In this document: one piece after another, positions 54,071-60,575 of the stretch | Position numbering within the stretch: position 1 is the first letter of the stretch | How the letters are laid out: each line of letters starts with the position of its first letter | DNA from: Pirellulaceae bacterium | Lineage (GTDB): Bacteria > Planctomycetota > Planctomycetia > Pirellulales > Pirellulaceae | NCBI GenBank assembly: GCA_016784735.1 | Contig: JADHUC010000007.1 | Coordinates: forward strand, 1 to 64,000 | Length of the DNA: 64,000 nt | Reading direction: 5' to 3' | Translations under genes and position numbers: made by a program | The notes under the pieces: model-generated | Seen by the model: only the letters and a program-made list of their open reading frames with translations | The model's database searches: none | What the model was told of the DNA's origin: nothing

Positions 54071-54109
54071 TTCTCCTAAATTCGGCTGGACCAGTTTGCT
54101 CTCGGACTT

Positions 54110-54193
54110 GGTTATAGATTAGTGGTTATAGATGAAGGCAGGTACGATTCCATCTCCGCCTCTCTTCTTATCTATAACCACCAATCTATAACC
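54110..54193. repeat. Inverted pair of tandem repeats in a divergent promoter region
   Basis: GGTTATAGAT occurs twice 14 nt apart (54110, 54124) and its reverse complement twice again. Arms 54110-54133 and 54170-54193 form a 24-bp inverted repeat with one mismatch and a 36-nt loop. It lies in the 334-base region between the divergent methyltransferase/PQQ and H3 genes, so it could be a regulator binding site or a mobile hairpin. Nothing else is recognisable in 54194-54404 apart from the AAGGAGGT ribosome site of H3. Confidence 0.8.
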
Positions 54194-54404
54194 ACCCTCC
54201 AAACGACCGCTACCACGGAATGCCCCTCTAATTCCGGACGAAACGTAGCAGCTCACAGCGTCTAATCATCGCATCCGAGACCCGTGAGTGCAAACGAACG
54301 CTGGCCTGCTACAATAATCGCTAGACAAGCACGCTCGCGGTAAACGCCCCGGTCCGCCGAGGCACCGTCGGCTGGAAGGAAACCGAAGGAGGTACCACCG
54401 AACC

Positions 54405-57400
54405 ATGAAACCGATCGCACTCACAATCGCGCCGTTCGTACTGCTGTCGTTCGCCACGCTTTCGCCGTCGGCAAGCGGTGCCCAGCCGCCCAAAACCGCG
54501 CCAGTGTATGTCAAGAAAGACACTTGGCAGCAGAGTATGCTGGCGTCGCTGGAGGCCACGTTCGGGCCGACCGTCGGAAAGGACCGCGCCGCCGGGTCCG
54601 ACGGATTCCACCCGGCGACCGTTCGACTGACGCCCGACGCGCAACCGGTGCGGCTGGAGTTTCGGGTCGACGGCCTCCAGCGGTTGTACTTCGCCACGCT
54701 CGGCCGCCTGCCGGAAAACGGCTCGGCGCATTTCCTTAGCCCGCGGCTGTTCGACAAACAGGGTAATTCCATCTCTCTGGAACTCGACGGCACGATGGTG
54801 GAAGGAAAGGTCAACACCCGTGTGGCCAGGGCGACGGAGTTGAAGATCGGCGGCACGACGCACCGTGGCTTCGCGCTTTCGCCTGGCGAAGTCGGCTTTC
54901 GACTCGACGGCAAGTACGAGCGACTGGAAGTGTTCGTCCACTACGTGCGGGCAATGAGGGGACTACCGCCGCACGCGGCTGTCGACTGCCGGCCGATCGT
55001 CGCCCGCGCGTCGGAATGTCGGCAAGTCCGGGAAGCGTTGTGGGACCTGGTGGCTCGGGACTTTCGCGATCGGCGGTCGCAGATCGAAATGGAGATGGAA
55101 CGGCGTGACGGAATTTGGAATGACTACGTACCGACAGGGAACGGCGCCTCAAATGCGTACTATCTCGCGCATGCCCAACAGCGACTGGAGTTGGCACGCA
55201 AGACGCTTGAATTTGTGCAGAAAACGACGCCCCGGCCGAAAATGGCGGCGGAATTCCAGACGCTCAAGCAAGCCATCGACCAGGCGGCCAAAGAGCCCGC
55301 CTCTTCGGCCGGCAGAGATCTCTTTGCCCAGGCGGTCGACCTCCGACGCCGGATCGTCTTCTCGCACCCTGCGCTCGATTTCGATCGGATGCTGCTGACC
55401 AAGCGGCCGCCGCCGCTGCTGAGCGCCCCAGGGGACAACTATTTCGGACGCCACAACGATACAGGACCGGGGTTGGTCGTTCTGGACGGCTGGAAGACCG
55501 ACAAGCCGAACGAAACGGTGCTGTTAGAAGGCAAACTGCCGCCGGGTTGCGCGATGCACCCGGACTTGTCGTTCGACGGCGAGCGGGTGGTATTTGCCTA
55601 CGCCGATCACGCGCCTCCGCGCGACCAGTGGCAGTTCTTCCTCTACGAAATCGGCGTCGATGGCTCGGGCTTGCGGCAGATCACCGGTACGGACGACGAT
55701 CCGTTAGCCGGGACCGACGGCAGGATGACGGTGCTGTGCGAGGACTACGATCCCTGCTACTTGCCCGACGGTGGGTTTGCTTTCATCTCGACGCGAAACC
55801 AAGGTGGCGTGCGATGCCACAACGGCGGACGCTATTGTCCCACGTACGTCCTCTATCGTTGCGACGCGGACGGATCGGACATCAGCCAGATCTCTTACAA
55901 CGAGGCCAGCGAATGGGACCCGACGATGATGCCCGATGGACGGATCCTCTGGATGCGTTGGGACTACATCAACCGGCCCGTGATTCCGACGTTCGGCCTG
56001 TGGACCACCCGGCTCGACGGCACGGCCGCCGTCCACTACTTCGGCAGCTACACGCCGAACCCGTGCAGAATCTGCCAGGCCAGGCCCATTCCCGGCTCGC
56101 ACAAGCTCGTTGCCACGGCGGCCGGACACCACACAATGCATGCCGGGTCATTGTTTCTGATCGACCGCGAAATCGCCGAGGACGGCCTGGAGGCCATCAC
56201 GCGACTGACGCCAGAGGCAAACTTTCCAGAATCGGAAGCCGATTCGCCGGTCAGTTTCGGCAGTCCGTATCCGCTGAGCGAAGACCTATACCTGGCCTCG
56301 TTCTGCCCCGATCCGTACCCGTGTTCCATGGCGCAGTATCCGCGGCACGACGCTTACGGGGTCTACCTGGTCGATACGCTCGGTGGGCGGGAGTTGATCT
56401 ATCGCGATCCGGAGATCTCGTGCTTCGCTCCGATGCCCGTTCAGCCGCGGCCAAAACCGCCGGTGCTGCCGTCGTCGGTGGCCGGCAAGGAAACGCAAGC
56501 GAAGGGAGTCTTCTACCTACAGGATATCTATGAGGGCACGCAGGATATTCCTCGCGGCACGGTCCGGCGGTTGCGCGTCAACGAACTGATCCCCCAACCC
56601 ACCCAACGCGTACCGTATTCCAGCGCCGTGAGGTTCGAGGTGCTCAAACGGGTTGTCGGCACCGTGCCCATCGACGAAAGCGGCTCGGTGGCGTTCGAGG
56701 CACCGACCGGCGTGGCGCTGCAATTCCAGGCATTGGACGAAAACGGCATGGCCGTGATGAGCATGCGCACGGCCACCTACTTGCAACCGGGCGAGCAAGC
56801 GGGCTGCGTAGGCTGCCACGAACCCCGCACTGCGAGCCCCGTGATTCAACGCGACCCCTCCGCGAGCGAAGTCATTCTGAAGCTGCAGCCGCCGGCGGGC
56901 CCCCAGTATCCGGGCGGCCTCAGCTTCGCCAAGACCGTACAGCCGGTGCTGGACCGTTACTGCATCGACTGCCACGGCTTGAAGGAAACCGCTGGCGAGG
57001 TCAACCTGCTGGGCACGATCGACACCACCGAGAAGAACATCGCCAACACCTTCCAGCGACTGCTGCCCAGCACGGCCTACGCATCGCTGACCCAGGACGG
57101 TAGCTTGGTCAAGATCGCCCAATACCAACGCGAAACCTGGTACAGCCAGCCGAAGGACTATTTCGCTCACGGCGGCACCCTGGCCAAGCTGTTGCTGGCG
57201 GGCCACGAGAACGTCGCCCTCGACCCCGAAAGCCACCAGCGAATCATCGACTGGCTCGATCTGAACGCCCAGTTCTACGGCACGTACTCGTGGAACAAGG
57301 AGGAGTGGCGGCAGACAGATGCGGAAGGCGAGAAGGCGCTCCGCTCGCACATCCGTCAGAGGTTCGGCGACCAATTGGCCGAGCAACCGCTCACGGCACT

Positions 57401-57674
57401 CGTGAACGTGGCGTTGCCGGGCGAGAGCCGTATCCTGAAAGCGCCGCTGGCGATTGAGGCCGGCGGATGGGGACAGATCGAACATGGCGGCTGGAACAGC
57501 ACTGACGAACCGGACTACCGGAAGATGCGCGGGCTCGTCGAAGCGGCCATTCAGCCCCTACGATACCACGACATCGCCGGCACTTGCGGCCAAGGCGAAG
57601 ACTGCATGTGTCTAAGTTGCTGGGTCCGCAAACGCGGAGAAGAGCGACAGAGGCGAGTCGCCGCCACGCGGTAG
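54405..57674 (+). CDS. HzsA-related di-heme protein H3
   Basis: A 1,089-residue protein. Signal IALTIAPFVLLSFATLSPSASG; N-terminal beta-sandwich (about residues 30-185), helical segment (about 190-320). Then the TolB-like propeller: DGERVVFAYADHAP, PDGGFAFISTRNQGG, DGRILWMRWDYIN, ARPIPGSHKLVAT. The conserved VPIDESGSVAFEAPTGVALQ block precedes heme motifs CVGCH at 801 and CIDCH at 853, and a WLDLNAQFYGTYSW block follows. Unlike the others it ends in a Cys-rich tail (TCGQGEDCMCLSCW) that could bind metal. Residue four after the first heme His is Thr, not Tyr. AAGGAGGT lies about 11 nt before ATG 54405. The C45 peptidase gene starts 28 nt downstream, suggesting co-transcription. Confidence 0.83.
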   Translation: MKPIALTIAPFVLLSFATLSPSASGAQPPKTAPVYVKKDTWQQSMLASLEATFGPTVGKDRAAGSDGFHPATVRLTPDAQPVRLEFRVDGLQRLYFATLGRLPENGSAHFLSPRLFDKQGNSISLELDGTMVEGKVNTRVARATELKIGGTTHRGFALSPGEVGFRLDGKYERLEVFVHYVRAMRGLPPHAAVDCRPIVARASECRQVREALWDLVARDFRDRRSQIEMEMERRDGIWNDYVPTGNGASNAYYLAHAQQRLELARKTLEFVQKTTPRPKMAAEFQTLKQAIDQAAKEPASSAGRDLFAQAVDLRRRIVFSHPALDFDRMLLTKRPPPLLSAPGDNYFGRHNDTGPGLVVLDGWKTDKPNETVLLEGKLPPGCAMHPDLSFDGERVVFAYADHAPPRDQWQFFLYEIGVDGSGLRQITGTDDDPLAGTDGRMTVLCEDYDPCYLPDGGFAFISTRNQGGVRCHNGGRYCPTYVLYRCDADGSDISQISYNEASEWDPTMMPDGRILWMRWDYINRPVIPTFGLWTTRLDGTAAVHYFGSYTPNPCRICQARPIPGSHKLVATAAGHHTMHAGSLFLIDREIAEDGLEAITRLTPEANFPESEADSPVSFGSPYPLSEDLYLASFCPDPYPCSMAQYPRHDAYGVYLVDTLGGRELIYRDPEISCFAPMPVQPRPKPPVLPSSVAGKETQAKGVFYLQDIYEGTQDIPRGTVRRLRVNELIPQPTQRVPYSSAVRFEVLKRVVGTVPIDESGSVAFEAPTGVALQFQALDENGMAVMSMRTATYLQPGEQAGCVGCHEPRTASPVIQRDPSASEVILKLQPPAGPQYPGGLSFAKTVQPVLDRYCIDCHGLKETAGEVNLLGTIDTTEKNIANTFQRLLPSTAYASLTQDGSLVKIAQYQRETWYSQPKDYFAHGGTLAKLLLAGHENVALDPESHQRIIDWLDLNAQFYGTYSWNKEEWRQTDAEGEKALRSHIRQRFGDQLAEQPLTALVNVALPGESRILKAPLAIEAGGWGQIEHGGWNSTDEPDYRKMRGLVEAAIQPLRYHDIAGTCGQGEDCMCLSCWVRKRGEERQRRVAATR

Positions 57675-57702
57675 ACATCCCACCGGTTGGCCCTAACGCA
57701 CG

Positions 57703-58776
57703 ATGAAGACACATTATCCTCCAACACGATACCGTGAGATCGAAGTTAGCGGCCCGCCGCGGGAACTGGGCCGGCAGATTGGCGATGCTGCTCGCGAGGA
57801 GGTCCGCGGTTTCTGCGAGATCGCCCTGGAACGAGTCCAAAAGACCACGCCGATCTCGCGCGAGAAGGCCATGGAAGTGGCTCGACGCAGCGCCGAATTC
57901 GCGGAGCATTACAGCCCGGACATGATGGAAGAACTCCGCGGCACGGCAGAGGCTGCGAGGGTTTCGATCGACGACCTGATGCTGCTGCAGGTGAGGAACC
58001 AGCTTCAACCGGAGCAGGACGCGGGATGTACGGTCTTGTCACTTCCCTCAGATCCCGAGCTACAACGCGCCGCAATCGTCGCGCAAAACTGGGACAACGA
58101 TCCGGCTCTGGATACACTGACGGTCGTGTTGACTCGGCGTCCCTCCGGCAAGCCGGCGCTGACCGTGTGCACTCAGGCCGGCCTGATTTCGTACATGGGG
58201 TTTAACGAAGCTGGCATCGGAGCGTGTGTAAACACACTGCCGGCGCCCAGCCGCGAAGCTGGCGTTCCGCACTACTTCATACTGCGCGGCATCTACGAAG
58301 CAACGACACTGGAAGAAACCGTGCAGGCAGTCCAACGGGCTCACCGGGCGATTCCCGCGAACATCATGTTGGCGACGCCCGAAGGACCGGCGGACCTGGA
58401 GGTCACGATTGGCGACGTTCACGTATTGCGGCCGAATGGACGCGGCTGGCTCACGCACACCAACCACTGCCTTCATCCGGACCTGACGCCCAACAATGAC
58501 GCGTTCCCGGAACTGATCCAGTCCCATGCACGTAAGAGACGAATCGACCAGTTGGTTGTTGCCTTGGACAAGGAAATGAACATCGACGCGGTGAAATCCA
58601 TCCTCAGCGATCACGACGACCACCCCACGTCGATCTGCCGTCACGCCAACGCAGATCCGATACTTGGTTTCTGGGAGACCGTGTTTTCCATCATCATTGA
58701 ACCAATCGAGCGCCGCATGCACGTAAGCCGCGGCACGCCGTGCGATCATCCGTACGAGACGTACCTGATGCCGTAG
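57703..58776 (+). CDS. C45 family peptidase / acyltransferase (Ntn hydrolase)
   Basis: A 357-residue protein without signal peptide, matching the acyl-CoA:6-APA acyltransferase-like C45 family. N-terminal helical domain starts REIEVSGPPRELGRQIG (conserved G-xx-G-xx-G). Then DAGCTVLSL, where Cys109 would be the autoprocessing nucleophile (usually C[TS]) of the Ntn fold. Then AIVAQNWDND, MGFNEAGIGACVNTL and the Asn/His motif THTNHCLHPDL. These enzymes cleave or form amide bonds in peptides and beta-lactam-like compounds. Start ATG 57703. It follows H3 by 28 nt; the link between the two is unclear. Confidence 0.9.
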   Translation: MKTHYPPTRYREIEVSGPPRELGRQIGDAAREEVRGFCEIALERVQKTTPISREKAMEVARRSAEFAEHYSPDMMEELRGTAEAARVSIDDLMLLQVRNQLQPEQDAGCTVLSLPSDPELQRAAIVAQNWDNDPALDTLTVVLTRRPSGKPALTVCTQAGLISYMGFNEAGIGACVNTLPAPSREAGVPHYFILRGIYEATTLEETVQAVQRAHRAIPANIMLATPEGPADLEVTIGDVHVLRPNGRGWLTHTNHCLHPDLTPNNDAFPELIQSHARKRRIDQLVVALDKEMNIDAVKSILSDHDDHPTSICRHANADPILGFWETVFSIIIEPIERRMHVSRGTPCDHPYETYLMP

Positions 58777-58911
58777 CCGCGGACCAGTGCGACCGCTCAG
58801 GCCGCAGGGCCCCGTGGGCGGTCCTCACATCGCCAGCTTCCCGGATCCGAGTCCCGATCCACACCGGAAGAGCAAACCATACCGCTTCCGGTCAAGTTTG
58901 ACACATTGCAC

Positions 58912-58971
58912 ACTAGCCCGACGCGCCAGCGAGGGAATGGCTGGGCACCGTCGCTGGCGCGTCGGGCTAGT
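58912..58971. repeat. Perfect hairpin of the AGCCCGACGCG family
   Basis: A perfect 21-bp inverted repeat, arms 58912-58932 and 58951-58971, 18-nt loop, downstream of the C45 gene. It is related to the element at 33716-33772. It could terminate the H3-C45 transcript, but no T-run follows. Confidence 0.9.
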
Positions 58972-59006
58972 ATCATTCCCAGTCGGGAGCGGTATATTGC
59001 GATGTT

Positions 59007-59192
59007 CTATTCGTTCGCCGCATTCACTTGATTCCACCATACGAAAAGCCGATGCGGGCTCTCGGGCGTGTTCTCAAATCGTTGGGTCATCAGGAGCAAA
59101 CCCACGGCAAAGTCAAGGTCGCCGTCACTATCGAAATCCGCCATCTCGAGCGTGGCATGGTAGATTGGGCCTGCCGACTCGCGGTTGAATGA
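59007..59192 (-). pseudogene. C-terminal fragment of a VCBS/FG-GAP protein
   Basis: A minus-strand frame reads SFNRESAGPIYHATLEM, then ADFDSDGDLDFAVG (a textbook FG-GAP calcium loop), and ends LFVWWNQVNAANE before TAG (59007-59009). Only one blade remains. Upstream the frame runs into a cytochrome c fragment in the opposite orientation, so this is a broken gene end. Confidence 0.65.
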
Positions 59193-59607
59193 AAGGGGCA
59201 AAGACTTGCATGTGCGTTACGCCTGCCATTCCTGTCACGGCGAGGACGGAGTCGGCAGCGGGGACTTGCTCCTTTTCGATGACGAGGGCCGTCCAACTCG
59301 ATCCCGCGATTTGGTCCACGATTCCTTCAAAGGCGGGCACGAACCGGAGTCGATCTACCTGCGGATTGCAGTAGGCATGCCGGGCACACCGCACCCAGCT
59401 TGCCTGGACATTGCCGAGGACCAAATCGTCGACCTGGTCCATTACTGCGGTTCGCTGTCCCAAGAACCAAAACGGACACTAACGAACTGCCAGCGAGCAC
59501 TTCAAGCCACCGGAGGCACGTACGCCGAAAAACGCCGTCATAAAACGCACGCCTCGCAGAAGGCCCTCTCACAGAGGCAGGGTGTGCGTGTTATGCGGAC
59601 CCGATAA
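59185..59607 (+). pseudogene. Cytochrome c domain fragment
   Basis: Open from 59185. It encodes YACHSCHGEDGVGSGD, in which CHSCH is a c-type heme motif, followed by DLVHDSFKGGHEPESIYLRI and VGMPGTPHPACLDIAEDQIV, the pattern of a small class I cytochrome c with the Met-containing loop. There is no signal peptide or credible start (only TTG or a frame-shifted ATG), so heme attachment could not occur as encoded. The N-terminus is lost at the junction with the VCBS fragment. The last ~35 codons look random. Confidence 0.6.
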
Positions 59608-59672
59608 CACGCAGCCTCAATGGAGGGAAAACAGCGGAAATCGTTAGCTGCACGGGCCTTGCGCTGGTAGAC

Positions 59673-59696
59673 TAACACTCAGATCGAGGAGTGTTA
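59673..59696. repeat. Short perfect hairpin upstream of the zinc-ribbon gene
   Basis: TAACACTC (59673-59680), 8-nt loop, GAGTGTTA (59689-59696). It lies in the 181-base gap before the first cassette-type gene. Could be an operator or terminator; no further evidence. Confidence 0.5.
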
Positions 59697-59788
59697 CGCC
59701 GCCGAAACCGCCACCATAACTAATTACGGAGGCAGCGTCCCGGCGGCAGAATTACACGAAACAGGTCTCGGCCCCAATAGAGGCTCCC

Positions 59789-60106
59789 GTGGTCATCATT
59801 TACCTTCTATCCGCCATTTTCGCGTGGTACTGCTGGTCCGTCCTCGCGAGGCGGTTGGGCTATGAAGTCCCGTGGATGGCCGGTCTGTTGATGCTGATTC
59901 CGGTTGTAAACGTGGGTCTACTTCTATTCCTGGTCCTTAACGAATCACCCAACGAAAAACGGCTCCGGAGTGCCGCGAGCGAGCCGGAAGAGTCTCAGAC
60001 CCACGCACCAGAGGAGACATGTCTTCAGTGCGGAGCCCCGATGCCGGAGGACATGATGAGCTGCGCGTCGTGTGGTTGGAGCTACAGTACCGATGCAGAC
60101 GAATGA
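59789..60106 (+). CDS. Small membrane protein with C-terminal zinc ribbon
   Basis: A 105-residue protein starting at GTG 59789. Two hydrophobic helices (IIYLLSAIFAWYCWSVLA; GLLMLIPVVNVGLLLFLVL) are followed by an acidic linker and a zinc ribbon with two Cys pairs, CLQCG and CASCGW, 12 residues apart. A membrane-anchored metal-binding or regulatory role is likely, but no family is assigned. The stop is about 30 nt before the attC-like site, the spacing of an integron cassette gene. Confidence 0.7.
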   Translation: MVIIYLLSAIFAWYCWSVLARRLGYEVPWMAGLLMLIPVVNVGLLLFLVLNESPNEKRLRSAASEPEESQTHAPEETCLQCGAPMPEDMMSCASCGWSYSTDADE

Positions 60107-60130
60107 CAAAAATGGGAGGGCATTCGTTTC

Positions 60131-60222
60131 GTGTAACCATCGGATGCAGGCGAGCGGGGGATCAGGTCCTGCGGTGTCGCTGGGTGCATCCGTCCCCGCC
60201 GCCTGATCCGTGTCGTTCGGCC
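60131..60222. other. attC-like integron recombination site
   Basis: An imperfect palindrome of about 90 nt. The outer boxes are GTGTAAC (60131-60137) and GTTCGGC (about 60214-60220). The inner stem pairs CGGATGCAGGCGAGCGGGG on the left with CCCCGCCGCCTGATCCG on the right, leaving exactly two unpaired bases (a G and an A) on the left arm. Extrahelical bases in the stem and AAC/GTT ends are hallmarks of attC sites. The sequence also resembles attC-type ACCATCGGATGCA...TGATCCG sites that I recall from other planctomycetes. It is preceded and followed at about 20-25 nt by small ORFs. No integrase is in the window. Confidence 0.7.
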
Positions 60223-60242
60223 AGTCAATCGCAGGTGTTTGC

Positions 60243-60575
60243 GTGAAGCTTCGACATTGGTACGCAGTCCATGGCGGAATTGACGTCACTCCGTCCCCAG
60301 CGGCCATGTTGGATTCCATCCGACCGCGCGTGAATGGCTTGTCCGAGGACTTTCCGATTCACGACGGGAGTTGGTGTGAAGGGGTATTCCGTTTGGAAGG
60401 CGTATCCCGCCCAGTCATTCTGGTACGGCGGTTGCGACCGGGCGACGAGTCGTACCCCTGGGATCGTGATGGTTGGGAGGCGGAACTGCGATCATGGGAC
60501 GGGCCAAACTGCGCGGATGTGATCCAGCACATACGCCACACGCGAAAAGAGATTACGATCACGGTCGCTCGATAA
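60243..60575 (+). CDS. Hypothetical protein, cassette-type
   Basis: About 110 residues from GTG 60243 (VKLRHWYAVHGGIDVTP); a GTG at 60210 inside the attC-like site is less likely. The protein is soluble, mixed alpha/beta, with no signal and no family I recognise; size and style resemble cassette-borne or immunity-type small proteins (GVFRLEGVSRPVILVRRL, then EAELRSWDGPN). It starts about 20 nt after the attC-like site. Its 3' end overlaps the convergent H4 gene by 17 bp, and no second attC follows, so the cassette appears truncated at its right end. Confidence 0.55.
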   Translation: MKLRHWYAVHGGIDVTPSPAAMLDSIRPRVNGLSEDFPIHDGSWCEGVFRLEGVSRPVILVRRLRPGDESYPWDRDGWEAELRSWDGPNCADVIQHIRHTRKEITITVAR

